In this document: positions 1 through 8,274 of the stretch, in pieces
How positions within the stretch are numbered: the stretch's first letter is position 1
How the letters are laid out: every line of letters begins with the position of its first letter
Virus record (IMG/VR): IMGVR_UViG_3300025132_000248
Coordinates: 1-26,219 of that record
Strand: one strand, 5' to 3'
Length of the DNA stretch: 26,219 nucleotides
Source: a virus
Program-made: the position numbers and the translations under genes
Notes under the pieces: generated by a model
What the model saw: only the letters and a program-made list of their open reading frames with translations
Told to the model about the DNA's origin: nothing
Database searches by the model: none

Positions 1-153
1 TAATGCATTCTGAGGTGTGCCTCCCCATGGCATTGCAACTATATGAATATCATATTTATTTGCTCTAATTAAAGCTGTAACTAAATCTCTTGTATGATTG
101 CCGTAACCAGATCTGGTTGCAATCGGTCCTTGAACTACTATATATGGTTTCAT
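1..153 (-). CDS. Glycosyltransferase, N-terminal fragment (cut by window edge)
   Basis: The first 51 codons of a minus-strand gene run off the left edge of the window. The translation begins MKPYIVVQGPIATRSGYGNH and continues with a Thr-Arg-Asp-Leu-Val helix and a strand ending in a Met-Pro-Trp-Gly segment. This Gly-rich SGYG loop after the first strand is what the N-terminal Rossmann half of GT-B (GT4-like) glycosyltransferases looks like. Its ATG overlaps the stop of the larger glycosyltransferase upstream (ATGA), so the two are translationally coupled and probably act on related sugars. The catalytic half is outside the window, so the family call is moderate. Confidence 0.6.
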   Translation of the reverse strand, partial: MKPYIVVQGPIATRSGYGNHTRDLVTALIRANKYDIHIVAMPWGGTPQNAL

Positions 154-1604
154 ACTATTCCTGGATTTTCTATTTTTTGTAACTGATTAATTTTATATAA
201 ACTAAATTTCTTTCTTTTTGTCCAATTATTTAAGCATGCGTCTATACATTCTATAAATCTTTCTGACATTCTTCTTGCAGACATATTTGATTCATTACCC
301 AATACCCACTCACGGCCATCTAATCCACATTCTACTCTTCTTTCTGGCATCATATTATACCATTCCAGAATTGCATTTCCTACATCTTTATGATTTGCTC
401 TATCATCAAATATATAAGGCGTCATTGGAGATCCTTGTAATGATATATTAGTTGGAAATACTGGTTTACACCAACTTGCATGATTTTTATACGTTCCTGC
501 ATGATTTGTAGAAAATTTAGTATCAAATTCAATCCAATCGCCTGTTGTATTTTCGAATCTACATCCATCTTGTAATCCTCCAGTTACATTATTGATTATA
601 GGAGTTCCTGCATGAAGTGATTCACACCATGAAATACCAAATCCTTCATTAGATGCTATGTTCAAAGTAACATCTGCCATATTATAATAGAAATTTAATT
701 GTTTTTGAGAAATACCTGAGTTACTAAATATTATATTACAATCAGGTGCAACTGCATTTTTAACGGCCATTAAATCAGTACCGTTAGGATCAGATATTTG
801 AGTATGCATTAATAAAGCACATTCAGAAGCTTTTTCTGGAGATAATTTATCACAAAAATCTTTAAACGCTAAAATAACATCGCCGGGCTGTTTTCTTCTT
901 ATATTTCTATTATTCCAAAATACTAAAAATTTATGCGGATGTTTCGAATGAAAATCTCTCTTAAAATTTTCATATTCAGAAGAATGTTCATGTAAGGTTG
1001 TTATAGGAAAATACTTTTTTTCGTTAACGCCATGCGGTACCCATTGTACTGCCCAATCTGGTTTAGGAAATTTTCTTAATACATTTTTAACTATATTTTG
1101 AGTTTGTCTAGATATGTTCATTATAAGATCACATGACTCATAGAAAGGCTCATTCCAAAATGGATATGGCAAATCATCCCAAATATTATAATACATAATA
1201 GGAACTAGTTGTCGTATTTCATGTTCTATTTGATACAACCATTGCCAGAATCTAGGATCTGTAAAATGCAATATTGCATCTGGCCTTTCCATATTCATTA
1301 CTTGGCCAAGTATTTGAGCATTACCGTATCCAGAACATGCATATATTTTAACATATGAATCTGTTATTCCAGCTTCTTTATTTACCTCATCAGACACATC
1401 AAATACTTTGCCTTCTTCTGGATGTTTAACTGCCGCGCCGATTTGTACCCAATCATACAAATGTGCTGTGCCTATGACAAATTCTTTAGCCATAGTTGCG
1501 ATCCCTGAATGTACTCTGATATCATCACATAACAGCAGAATTTTTTTCTTTTTTGGCTTGTTCGGATCGATTTTTTTTAATTTAGGTAACTCTATTTTTT
1601 GCAT
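150..1604 (-). CDS. Glycosyltransferase, GT-B fold (GT4/GT1-like)
   Basis: A 484-residue protein expected to transfer a sugar from an activated nucleotide-sugar donor. The N-terminal part has a first strand (KILLLCDD) followed by a HSGIATMAKEF segment typical of the acceptor-side Rossmann domain. The C-terminal part has the donor-side signature NEGFGISWCE followed by HAGTPII and a VTGG loop, which is the E-x7-E element of GT4 enzymes. There is no signal peptide or membrane segment, so it should be cytoplasmic. The gene lies between a SLOG-family gene and another glycosyltransferase with which it overlaps by ATGA. An AAGGAA element precedes the ATG. The acceptor cannot be read from sequence: DNA base, virion protein and host glycan are all possible. 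Confidence 0.85.
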   Translation of the reverse strand: MQKIELPKLKKIDPNKPKKKKILLLCDDIRVHSGIATMAKEFVIGTAHLYDWVQIGAAVKHPEEGKVFDVSDEVNKEAGITDSYVKIYACSGYGNAQILGQVMNMERPDAILHFTDPRFWQWLYQIEHEIRQLVPIMYYNIWDDLPYPFWNEPFYESCDLIMNISRQTQNIVKNVLRKFPKPDWAVQWVPHGVNEKKYFPITTLHEHSSEYENFKRDFHSKHPHKFLVFWNNRNIRRKQPGDVILAFKDFCDKLSPEKASECALLMHTQISDPNGTDLMAVKNAVAPDCNIIFSNSGISQKQLNFYYNMADVTLNIASNEGFGISWCESLHAGTPIINNVTGGLQDGCRFENTTGDWIEFDTKFSTNHAGTYKNHASWCKPVFPTNISLQGSPMTPYIFDDRANHKDVGNAILEWYNMMPERRVECGLDGREWVLGNESNMSARRMSERFIECIDACLNNWTKRKKFSLYKINQLQKIENPGIV

Positions 1605-1639
1605 TTATTTCCTTGTAACTAATTTATAATAAATATTCA

Positions 1640-2041
1640 TTAAGTTATAATAACCACCTTTTTATTTAACTTTACAGCCTGCTTTACAGCACTTTCTGAT
1701 CCATTTGCTTTGGATCCTTGTGGTACTAAAGCAATCATATAATCACAATCTCTTGCTATTAACATATTTCTATGATGAAATTGAGATACATGATATGGTC
1801 TTCCATAATATCCTTCAGACATTGCACTATATAAATTTTGCGGCGTATGTGCCGGATTAAATTCTTTATAGTTTAGGCCAAATTCTAAAGCATACTTTTT
1901 TACATATTTATCTGCTCCTTGTTTAGCTCCGCCGGATACTATCATTAACTCTTCTCCAAATTTTCTTTTTAAATCTGTCAAGAGATTTTTTATCTTTCTT
2001 GTATTTTCATATTCACGACTTCCGATAATAGCTATTTTCAT
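1640..2041 (-). CDS. SLOG-family (DUF2493/YspA-like) nucleotide-binding protein
   Basis: A 133-residue protein with the hallmarks of the SLOG/DprA-like Rossmann superfamily. It has an N-terminal strand and loop MKIAIIGSREY, a central Gly-rich loop VSGGAKQGAD that binds a nucleotide or nucleotide-derived ligand, and a late MIALVPQGSKANGS segment. This matches DUF2493 (YspA-like) proteins, which are common in large phages and of unknown function. Some SLOG proteins bind NAD- or ADP-ribose-type ligands, but no specific ligand can be assigned here. The start ATG overlaps the stop of the upstream Fe-S nuclease gene (ATGA), suggesting co-translation with a DNA-processing enzyme. Confidence 0.8.
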   Translation of the reverse strand: MKIAIIGSREYENTRKIKNLLTDLKRKFGEELMIVSGGAKQGADKYVKKYALEFGLNYKEFNPAHTPQNLYSAMSEGYYGRPYHVSQFHHRNMLIARDCDYMIALVPQGSKANGSESAVKQAVKLNKKVVIIT

Positions 2042-2973
2042 CCTTTGATTCTATTTACTTTTGGACATAAATCTTCTTGATCTTTGAATTCGCAATACTT
2101 ACAATTTTTATTATTTTTACCTGCAACAGATGGATATTGTCGTTTAGTATTATAATCCCCATCTTTATCAAAACATGTACCTATCCATTCTTCTATAGAT
2201 CTAACAAGTTTATTTCTAGTTGGCTTGCCGCTAGCAGGAATAAATTCTTGTACTCTTCTTTGAGGAAACATTGCTCCTTCAATAAGTTTTCTTTTCACTA
2301 TGAAATATAATATATCTATTTTTTCAACATCAAACCCATATTGTTTAGCAAAGTATTCCTTATATAATACTAGTTGAGATGCTTTTAATTTATCTGCTTT
2401 CTGATATTTGTTCCAGCCCATTGTAGACGTTTTAATATCAATGATACGTACTCTATCCGTACGTTTATCTCTAAGAACGACATCTAAATATCCTAACATC
2501 AATACTTTATCATTTTCTGGTAACACCGGATGATATATTTCTACCTCAATACCGACCAATTCATCGTTCTTAGGAGAAAAATATCGTGCACGATTTTTCT
2601 TAACCCAATTCAGTATAGCAATACCATCTTCATAAAATTCAGATAATTCAAATTTAGTTGAAAAATGATCTCCCATCTTCTCAACTGCATTTTTATATTC
2701 TTTCTGCATATTTTCTAATAACATCTTATTCAGATCTAATTCATCTGCCTTTTTAGCTGTTTCTTCTAACATTACCGTTAAATATGTTTGTAATGTTTCG
2801 TGGAATGCAGTACCAAACAATGTATGTATGCTCTGAGAAAATGTTCTTAAGCCTTTGATATAAGCTAATTCCCATTGTTTAGGACATTTTTGATACATTG
2901 AGTATTGTGAATACGATACTTTTCGTTCGCCCTTAACTCTCGGACGTTGATTAAATTTTATTAATGAATGCAT
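2038..2973 (-). CDS. PD-(D/E)XK nuclease with probable 4Fe-4S cluster (Cas4/RecB-like)
   Basis: A 311-residue member of the RecB/Cas4/AddB-type PD-(D/E)XK superfamily. Visible motifs in order are the SYSQYSMYQKCPKQW entry helix with Cys30, GTAFHE with His58, GYLD with Asp164, IDIKTS with Asp179-x-Lys181, and QLVLY with Gln200. The C-terminus carries Cys291, Cys294 and Cys303. Cys30 plus this C-terminal triad is the four-cysteine arrangement that holds a 4Fe-4S cluster in Cas4 and AddB. The active-site residues are all present, so it is probably an active exonuclease, plausibly for recombination or host-DNA degradation. No Cas1 or Cas2 is nearby, so a CRISPR role is not supported. A promoter-like element ends 4 bases before the ATG, implying a very short leader. 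Confidence 0.85.
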   Translation of the reverse strand: MHSLIKFNQRPRVKGERKVSYSQYSMYQKCPKQWELAYIKGLRTFSQSIHTLFGTAFHETLQTYLTVMLEETAKKADELDLNKMLLENMQKEYKNAVEKMGDHFSTKFELSEFYEDGIAILNWVKKNRARYFSPKNDELVGIEVEIYHPVLPENDKVLMLGYLDVVLRDKRTDRVRIIDIKTSTMGWNKYQKADKLKASQLVLYKEYFAKQYGFDVEKIDILYFIVKRKLIEGAMFPQRRVQEFIPASGKPTRNKLVRSIEEWIGTCFDKDGDYNTKRQYPSVAGKNNKNCKYCEFKDQEDLCPKVNRIKG

Positions 2974-2976
2974 ACT

Positions 2977-3008
2977 TAAATATAAGTAAAAATTTTCAAA
3001 TAACCTAA
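2977..3008 (-). promoter_or_regulatory. Bacteroidota-type promoter upstream of the Fe-S nuclease operon
   Basis: On the minus strand TTAGG (3008-3004), a 13-base spacer and TTTACTTATATTTA (2990-2977) reproduce exactly the arrangement seen upstream of three other operons (9774-9805, 16053-16084, 16360-16391). Read as the Bacteroidota pattern it is TTAG-N20-TATATTTA, compared with TTTG-N19/20-TAnnTTTG. It sits between the stop of the 190-aa gene and the nuclease ATG. Confidence 0.65.
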
Positions 3009-3547
3009 GGATTTTCCTCTTTTATTTTTATTTTAATGTCATGTGGAGCTTTTTCATTTCCTCCAAAATATGGATAAAGATAATATCTGCCTTGATTTAA
3101 TCCACATGGCCTATTAGTTTCGATAGTATCGCCATCAACAGAAACAATATATTTACTCTCACCTAATTCTATACTACAATTAATTACTTCATTTAAATTT
3201 ACATCTTTTATTTTACCAAAAGAAAAATTTCCATTGAAATGTTTAAACCATAATAATTCTAAATTATCGTTATACCATCTCCATCCTATTCTAATAGAGG
3301 ACTGTAGATGATGGTCGTTGCAATCACTTACGCCGTATAATTTATTTACATCTGCTTGATTTGTACTATCTTCAGTATTATAAATTGCTGATTCATCAAA
3401 AATTGTTTGAAATTTTATAACATTTTTCCATGTTCTTTTATATTTCACCGTTGATCGATGTTTGCCTTCTTTGATGACATAAGACTTAAAACCCTGGTCA
3501 TCTATTTTTCTGCATGCCCATTGGGTCATTAAAACGCTAGACATCAT
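3005..3547 (-). CDS. Conserved Bacteroidota-type hypothetical protein, probable beta-sandwich
   Basis: Function not recognised. The protein is rich in predicted beta strands, with segments such as NQADVNKLYG, HHLQSSIRIGWRWY and YYLYPYFGGNEKAPHDI. From memory these resemble a family of uncharacterised Bacteroidota (often lipoprotein) proteins with a lectin-like sandwich feel; this is recall, not a search. No convincing signal peptide is present here. An in-frame ATG at 3577 would extend the protein to 190 residues but overlap the upstream gene by 41 bases. The ATG-ATG pair at 3547/3544 gives an 8-11 base overlap, typical of this genome, and is preferred. It is the last gene before the next promoter. 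Confidence 0.6.
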   Translation of the reverse strand: MMSSVLMTQWACRKIDDQGFKSYVIKEGKHRSTVKYKRTWKNVIKFQTIFDESAIYNTEDSTNQADVNKLYGVSDCNDHHLQSSIRIGWRWYNDNLELLWFKHFNGNFSFGKIKDVNLNEVINCSIELGESKYIVSVDGDTIETNRPCGLNQGRYYLYPYFGGNEKAPHDIKIKIKEENP

Positions 3548-3749
3548 AATACTTACTAATAGCCTCCAATCGATCATCTGCTTCCGCTAATAAATTTAAT
3601 GCTTCAGTTGCATCCTGGAAAAAATCATTTGCTGTATGATCTCCAATTCCAACTGCTTGATTTTCTAATAGGTCTAATGCCATTAGTGCCTTTTCCTTAT
3701 CGGCTAACGCTTGTGCTTTCAACGCACCTATAACTTTGCTCTTTTTCAT
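3537..3749 (-). CDS. Small hypothetical protein (70 aa)
   Basis: A 70-residue, almost wholly helical protein. It has a basic N-terminus (MKKSKVIGALKAQALADKEK) and an acidic second half with heptad-like leucines and alanines (EALNLLAEADDRLEAI). No motif or family was recognised. It lies 2 bases downstream of the clamp-loader small-subunit gene and overlaps the next gene, so it is transcribed with the replisome operon. A small helical binding partner is plausible but unproven. Confidence 0.65.
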   Translation of the reverse strand: MKKSKVIGALKAQALADKEKALMALDLLENQAVGIGDHTANDFFQDATEALNLLAEADDRLEAISKYYDV

Positions 3750-3751
3750 AT

Positions 3752-4186
3752 CTATTTTTTTAATAATTGCTTTACTTCTTTATCTGATTTACCATATTTT
3801 TTACAAATAGATAGTATATCATCTTTATTTAATAATGATAAATATTCTTCCGATTCGCTTTTAGATACTTCATAATGTTTAGATATCAAAGAAACTAAAT
3901 CTTTATTATACTTGTCACTTTTTTTACCTTTTATATATTTTGAAAAGAATTTACCTTTTGGTAAAATATCATAATATAATTTATACACATGCTCCTTACT
4001 TAAAGGTCCTATCGTGTAATGCTGAAACATATCCACTATTTCAATCAATTGGGGTGACATAGATAGCCATCTGTTAATTAAATATGGAGTAAATGATTTT
4101 TGATCTGCTTCAGTTAGATCTTCCCATTTAGTTTTCTTAAATGTTATTCCTGCTAAATGATCGAATATTGTTTTTGGTTTTTTCAC
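3752..4186 (-). CDS. 62: Sliding-clamp loader small subunit (T4 gp62-like)
   Basis: A 144-residue protein that aligns by eye with T4 gp62. The segment LPKGKFFSKYIKG, followed by a helix LISKHYEVSKSESEEYLSLL, corresponds to the VPRGKRYGKWAK and LLAKRYQVNTNDAINYKSIL region of gp62. In T4, one gp62 and four gp44 subunits form the ATP-driven loader that places the gp45 clamp on primer-template DNA. The gene is shorter than T4 gp62 (187 aa). The start is a GTG at 4186 overlapping the upstream stop (GTGA); no upstream ATG is compatible. Its position just downstream of the gp44-like gene, with one small gene between them, supports the call. Confidence 0.8.
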   Translation of the reverse strand: MKKPKTIFDHLAGITFKKTKWEDLTEADQKSFTPYLINRWLSMSPQLIEIVDMFQHYTIGPLSKEHVYKLYYDILPKGKFFSKYIKGKKSDKYNKDLVSLISKHYEVSKSESEEYLSLLNKDDILSICKKYGKSDKEVKQLLKK

Positions 4187-4422
4187 TTAACTAAAAATTC
4201 TTTGTTTATATGACCACAATCGTCACATCTAAATGCCGGAACTGGTACTATTTGCTCTTTACCTGTCGGTGATATAATTGCCGATAATCTTTTAAAGGCA
4301 CTTACTTGTCTAAAATATTTACCTCCGCAATTTTCACATACTATATCATTTAAATCTTCCGGTTTGATATTAACTTGTGCGTTAGGCGGCTTATTACCGT
4401 CCATTCCTATAATTTTAGCCAT
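4183..4422 (-). CDS. Small zinc-ribbon protein between clamp-loader subunits
   Basis: A 79-residue protein with two CxxC knuckles, VCENCGG near residue 30 and FRCDDCGH near residue 66, separated by about 35 residues. This is the geometry of a zinc ribbon. Between them is a conserved-looking stretch with ISPTGKEQIVPVPAF. Zinc ribbons of this kind are usually nucleic-acid or protein interaction modules. The gene is wedged between the gp44-like and gp62-like genes, with 8 bases to the former and a GTGA overlap with the latter, so a role at the clamp loader or in transcription coupled to replication is a reasonable inference. No precise family name is offered. Confidence 0.75.
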   Translation of the reverse strand: MAKIIGMDGNKPPNAQVNIKPEDLNDIVCENCGGKYFRQVSAFKRLSAIISPTGKEQIVPVPAFRCDDCGHINKEFLVK

Positions 4423-4430
4423 TATTTTCC

Positions 4431-5360
4431 TTATTTAAGTTCATTTAATATTTTGACAATTGTTGACATTATATGTAACTCTTTATCAACTGCAAATGCA
4501 TCTTGATATTGTGATTCAGCTAAGATTAATATAACGCTAGCAATATGACCTTTTGCATAATTATCTAACTCATCGAATAAATACTTATGTAGTGCTGAAA
4601 AATCTTTTACTTTACTATCTGCGATTAACTGTCTAATATCTTTAAATGCTGTTTTTTTATCACGATCGGATTTCAACATTTCTAACAGTTTAGTCATATA
4701 ATTGGCTTGTATAACACTTGTATCATCTATTTTAAGTTCTCCATCAATTACTTGCCTTTGACATGAATTAAGAACTCTTCTTATATCAGGATATCCTGCA
4801 TTGATAATAGTTGCTATATCCTTAGTATCATATTTGACTTGTAACTCATTTAAGATATTAACTATACGTTTAGCAACCTCCGTTTTATTAGGTGGAGTTA
4901 TACCAAATACTTGACATCTACTTTGAATAGGATCAATTATTTTTTCAACATAATTACATGTTAAAATAAATCTAGTTGTTTTTGAAAATGTCTCCATTAA
5001 GTTTCTTAATGCTGCCTGACCATTAGGAGTCATATAATCGGCCTCATCTAATATTACAATCTTCCATCGTTTGAACCCTACTGTACTAGCATAGTTCTTA
5101 ATTTTAGTTCTAACTGTTTCTATATTATTTTCATCTGATGCATTTATGTACATTAAATCGGCATCTACGTTATTTGCAATAATTTTTGCTAATGTAGTTT
5201 TACCTGTACCTGCTCCCCCATAAAATAATAAATGAGGAACATCTCCTGACTTAAGATATAATTTTACTTTATCTATGATATGTTCATTTCCGACATATCC
5301 ATCTAATGTTCCGGGTCTAAACTTTTCAACCCATAATGTATTTTCTTGATTTCCAAACAT
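4431..5360 (-). CDS. 44: Sliding-clamp loader ATPase subunit (T4 gp44 / RFC-like)
   Basis: A 309-residue AAA+ ATPase of the replication factor C / T4 gp44 family. Seen in order are the N-terminal LWVEKFRP motif (residues 9-16), Walker A GGAGTGKTT (48-56), Walker B ILDEAD (103-108), sensor 1 around LTCNY (133-137), and the SRC motif (147-149) supplying the trans arginine finger. The length matches T4 gp44 (319 aa). It hydrolyses ATP to open and load the sliding clamp encoded upstream in the same operon, together with the gp62-like subunit. All catalytic motifs are intact. Confidence 0.95.
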   Translation of the reverse strand: MFGNQENTLWVEKFRPGTLDGYVGNEHIIDKVKLYLKSGDVPHLLFYGGAGTGKTTLAKIIANNVDADLMYINASDENNIETVRTKIKNYASTVGFKRWKIVILDEADYMTPNGQAALRNLMETFSKTTRFILTCNYVEKIIDPIQSRCQVFGITPPNKTEVAKRIVNILNELQVKYDTKDIATIINAGYPDIRRVLNSCQRQVIDGELKIDDTSVIQANYMTKLLEMLKSDRDKKTAFKDIRQLIADSKVKDFSALHKYLFDELDNYAKGHIASVILILAESQYQDAFAVDKELHIMSTIVKILNELK

Positions 5361-5370
5361 ATTTTTTTAT

Positions 5371-5871
5371 TTAAGATCCTATACAATATTTTAAATATAG
5401 TTTAAACCATCCTCCGGTAAGCTCTATATAGTTATATTGTATATCATTTTTAATTATTTGTTGTGCTAATCTATGATTACCATCGATTACATAATTTTCA
5501 TTTTTTATTCTTGCAATTATAGGCAAATTATTTTTTTTGTACCATCTTTCTCTAATCCAATCCGATGTGATATTACGTAAAAAATAATCTTTATAGTAAC
5601 CGCCATGAACAGTTTTTAAATTAATTAAATCAACTTCTTTACGTAATCGAACACTTCTTCCCATCATTGATACTAATATATGAATCGTTAATGCCCTATG
5701 TAAACAATATGAAACTAATTTTCTTCTTCTCCAATCTGCAAAATTATCTTTGGATTCTGTATCGAAATATAATCTAAATATTTGTGTTTGCCGCGGAGTA
5801 AGTTGTTCGTCATTAATTAATTTAGGAATAACTAAATATCTTACTAAACAATATTTAATTTTTTTCATCAT
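5371..5871 (-). CDS. ParB/sulfiredoxin-fold-like protein
   Basis: A 166-residue protein with the short ParB-like core: a strand LPIIARIKNENYVIDG followed by NHRLAQQI. The DGNHR element corresponds to the DG(N/H)HR motif of ParB N-terminal, Srx and related phosphoryl-handling folds. The N-terminal part is basic and helical (TPRQTQIFRLYF, DWRRRKLVSY). Such stand-alone phage proteins are of unknown function; some relatives are nucleases or NTP-binding. It lies between the dUTPase and gp44 genes in the replisome operon. Two adjacent ATGs (5871 and 5868) could each serve as start. Confidence 0.6.
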   Translation of the reverse strand: MMKKIKYCLVRYLVIPKLINDEQLTPRQTQIFRLYFDTESKDNFADWRRRKLVSYCLHRALTIHILVSMMGRSVRLRKEVDLINLKTVHGGYYKDYFLRNITSDWIRERWYKKNNLPIIARIKNENYVIDGNHRLAQQIIKNDIQYNYIELTGGWFKLYLKYCIGS

Positions 5872-5873
5872 AT

Positions 5874-6314
5874 TTATTTACCTGTCGAGCCATAACCGCC
5901 TTCGCCTCTTTCTGACTCTGTTAAATTTACTACTTCTCTTAATTGTACTTCTGGATATGGCATTACTACTAATTGGCCTATCCTATCTCCTTCTTCAAAT
6001 CTTTTTAATGATGCAAAAAAACTATTTTTATCAAATTTATATCTGAATGTTATTTCACCTCTATATCCTGAATCAACTACTCCTACACAATTAGCTAATC
6101 GAATATCGGTTTTAGATACAGATGATCTTGGAAATAATAATCCTACATGACCTTCTGGTATTTCAAATGCCAATCCTGTAAAGTATTCAATATAGTTATA
6201 ATCTTTATCTACTTTATAAGTAATACAACTAATATCTAATCCAGCATCGCCTTTTTTAGCATATGATGGAGTGACAGCTTTTTCTGATAATTTTTTAAAC
6301 TTTACTTGTATCAT
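5874..6314 (-). CDS. dut: dUTP diphosphatase (trimeric dUTPase)
   Basis: A 146-residue trimeric-type dUTPase that hydrolyses dUTP to dUMP and pyrophosphate, keeping uracil out of phage DNA and supplying dTMP precursor. All five family motifs are visible: GDAGLDIS, PRSSVSK, GVVDSGYRGEI, GDRIGQLVV and the C-terminal GEGGYGSTGK phosphate-binding tail. The length is normal for the family. The gene overlaps the sliding-clamp gene by ATGA, so it is translated with the replisome. Confidence 0.95.
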   Translation of the reverse strand: MIQVKFKKLSEKAVTPSYAKKGDAGLDISCITYKVDKDYNYIEYFTGLAFEIPEGHVGLLFPRSSVSKTDIRLANCVGVVDSGYRGEITFRYKFDKNSFFASLKRFEEGDRIGQLVVMPYPEVQLREVVNLTESERGEGGYGSTGK

Positions 6315-7027
6315 GTTGCCTGTAATTGTACTAAATAATATGTTGATGCATATGTTTTAGATGTAAATGTTACTTTACCTAAACCTGCTGCCGATACTTC
6401 TAATTTAGCTGTCTCTGCATCTTTATTAGCTTGTAATATTTCTTTAAAGCCGTTAGATGAAAAACATACAACATCCATATCATTCTGAGATGATGAATCA
6501 ACATTAAATTTAATTCTATTAGTATTTATTGATGAATAATTAATAATAAAATCTGTAATACCTTGTTTACTTTCTATACCAAAATTTTCTGATTCTGGAA
6601 TAGCATTTTTTGCTTTAATAAATTTAGTAGTAAACTCTTTTGTTAAGTCTACAGTAACATCCCAATCAGGTAATTGCTTTAGATCTGGCACTTGTCTTAT
6701 AACAGATAAATCGGCTAACATAAACTTCATATTAACATCTTTATCTTTCATATCTATACTAACGGCAGTGCCATCGACGTCATTAACTTTAACATCTAAA
6801 TCATCACTTACTGCAGTTAACATTTTTACTAGACCAGGAGTTGCATAAACACCTAATTCATGATCGCCCATATCCAAATTATTTGCAGTTATAGTTCCTA
6901 TAACATTTTGATCATCTGTTATAAATTTAGTTTCTAATGAACCTCCCTTTGCTGTCCATTTTACAGATGTAGTAGCTCCTGCTAAATGATATCTGTTTAT
7001 AAAATTTAATAATTCTTGTTTTTTCAT
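6311..7027 (-). CDS. 45: DNA polymerase sliding clamp (T4 gp45-like)
   Basis: A 238-residue protein close in length to T4 gp45 (228 aa). It is placed in the canonical 45-44-62 order, though with dUTPase, ParB-like and zinc-ribbon genes interposed. The N-terminus MKKQELLNFINRYHLAG and repeated strand-rich halves (for example GITDFIINYSSINTNRIKFN and GLGKVTFTSKTYASTYYLVQ) fit the two-domain clamp protomer that trimerises around DNA and tethers polymerase. The sequence is weakly conserved in this family, so the call rests on length, fold character and location next to the loader genes. It overlaps the DpdA-like gene by ATGA. Confidence 0.85.
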   Translation of the reverse strand: MKKQELLNFINRYHLAGATTSVKWTAKGGSLETKFITDDQNVIGTITANNLDMGDHELGVYATPGLVKMLTAVSDDLDVKVNDVDGTAVSIDMKDKDVNMKFMLADLSVIRQVPDLKQLPDWDVTVDLTKEFTTKFIKAKNAIPESENFGIESKQGITDFIINYSSINTNRIKFNVDSSSQNDMDVVCFSSNGFKEILQANKDAETAKLEVSAAGLGKVTFTSKTYASTYYLVQLQAT

Positions 7028-8274
7028 AGTTCTTGTTTTTCTTCAAAAAATTGATTAAATATATCTTTATTAATCGTTGTTATACTCTGTCCTCCAAACT
7101 TCTGATAGTATTGCTTATATTTTTCATAAGTTGTTATTGCCTTATCAGGATCTTCAAACATTTCGTATATACTTTTCAATACGGCAGCTAAATTATTTGG
7201 TACCATATATTGTGCAACATCTCTATGTGCTGCAACTATTTTATTTACTTCTCCAATAGTATTTTGAAATACATGTACATTATGTAATACCATTCTAGGA
7301 ACAGCTTCTTTATTATATTCTTCTAACATGCCCCATGTAAAATCTTGGCATGCTGGATCACCTAAACTATCTGGCACTAATGTATTATGCTGTAGATCCG
7401 GTATTTTAGATTCAGATAATGGAATTAGATTTCCATCTTTATCTTTGTCCGGCTTTGGCATATAAACATCACTAAAAGATAATTTCTTAAAATTATGTGA
7501 ATGCAAAAATGTTCCATATACAGGATATTGTCCTGGAGAACTTGAATCTGTAGTCACAGTTATTCTATTACCATAATGTTTATTTAATAACTTTTGCATT
7601 GTCGATAAAATAAAGAAATCAGATATTTTAGAAATACCTAACAAATGCAAATATTCTAAATTGGTATTTTCAAATTCTCTATTTTTTAACATTAGAGCTA
7701 ATGCCCACATAAAATCAACTAATTTTTGAGGACCTCCAATTGCCCATCCGGAGAATTCAAAATGCTTAAATTTATTATACCACCATTCATACTCTTGAGG
7801 ATTAGATCCTTGTAACATATTTAAGAACTTAGTTTTACCAGATTGATTTTTTTCAAACCAAGCAAAATTATCAAAACTAATATCTGCACATTCATAAAAT
7901 TTATTTTCATAAACTGTTTTAGGTGGTATATCTAAATTAGCTGCTACATCTGAATTAGCTTCTAACCAATGAAATATTTTTTCTCTTAGGTCATTACTAT
8001 ATTTTAATGCGCCTGTAGCAATTTGATATCCTCCGGAGTCTCCAAATACTAATACATCTTTTCCTAATCCCATCTGTTCTCGTATATCCATCTTCTTATA
8101 ATAGTGGCCTGCAGTAACTAGGAAGTATTTATGTCTCCATTCCTCAGGATACTCATCAGAATAGAATCTGCAAGGAACTCCGGAGGATAATTTTTCATCT
8201 TTTATTAATGCCGAAGCAAATCCGCCTGCTGATAATGACGGAAAATATATAAATTCTTTTTGTTTATTGCTCAT
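7024..8274 (-). CDS. dpdA: DpdA-like 7-deazaguanine DNA transglycosylase (TGT superfamily)
   Basis: A 416-residue member of the tRNA-guanine transglycosylase superfamily. Core TGT motifs are present with correct order and spacing: GDSGGYQ (Asp79 to Gln84, cf. DSGGFQ of TGT), LQGS (Gln155-Gly156), AIGGP (Gly180-Gly181, cf. GGL), LLGIS (211-215), and TTDSSSPG with Asp243 at the nucleophile position. The C-terminal zinc site of bacterial TGT is not clearly conserved, with only Cys309 and His331/His334 nearby. In phages such enzymes (DpdA) exchange guanine in DNA for a 7-deazaguanine base, protecting the genome from restriction. The gene sits between a glycosyltransferase (11-base overlap) and the sliding clamp (ATGA), in an operon of DNA-replication genes. 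With folE, queD and queE nearby, a DNA rather than tRNA substrate is favoured, but this is inference. Confidence 0.85.
   Translation of the reverse strand: MSNKQKEFIYFPSLSAGGFASALIKDEKLSSGVPCRFYSDEYPEEWRHKYFLVTAGHYYKKMDIREQMGLGKDVLVFGDSGGYQIATGALKYSNDLREKIFHWLEANSDVAANLDIPPKTVYENKFYECADISFDNFAWFEKNQSGKTKFLNMLQGSNPQEYEWWYNKFKHFEFSGWAIGGPQKLVDFMWALALMLKNREFENTNLEYLHLLGISKISDFFILSTMQKLLNKHYGNRITVTTDSSSPGQYPVYGTFLHSHNFKKLSFSDVYMPKPDKDKDGNLIPLSESKIPDLQHNTLVPDSLGDPACQDFTWGMLEEYNKEAVPRMVLHNVHVFQNTIGEVNKIVAAHRDVAQYMVPNNLAAVLKSIYEMFEDPDKAITTYEKYKQYYQKFGGQSITTINKDIFNQFFEEKQEL

Noticed and set aside
1408-1629. Plus-strand open frame opposite the glycosyltransferase, and similar plus-strand frames across the window
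   Set aside because: All lie antisense to well-supported genes, have low-complexity hydrophobic translations typical of AT-rich antisense frames, and lack recognisable motifs or promoters.
1605-1639. T4 late-promoter-like TATAAAT sequence upstream of the 484-aa glycosyltransferase
   Set aside because: The exact TATAAATA octamer is not present and the stretch is too AT-rich for the partial match to mean much.
2038-2973. Cas4-like nuclease as part of a CRISPR adaptation module
   Set aside because: No Cas1, Cas2 or array is present; stand-alone Cas4/RecB-like nucleases are common in large phages.
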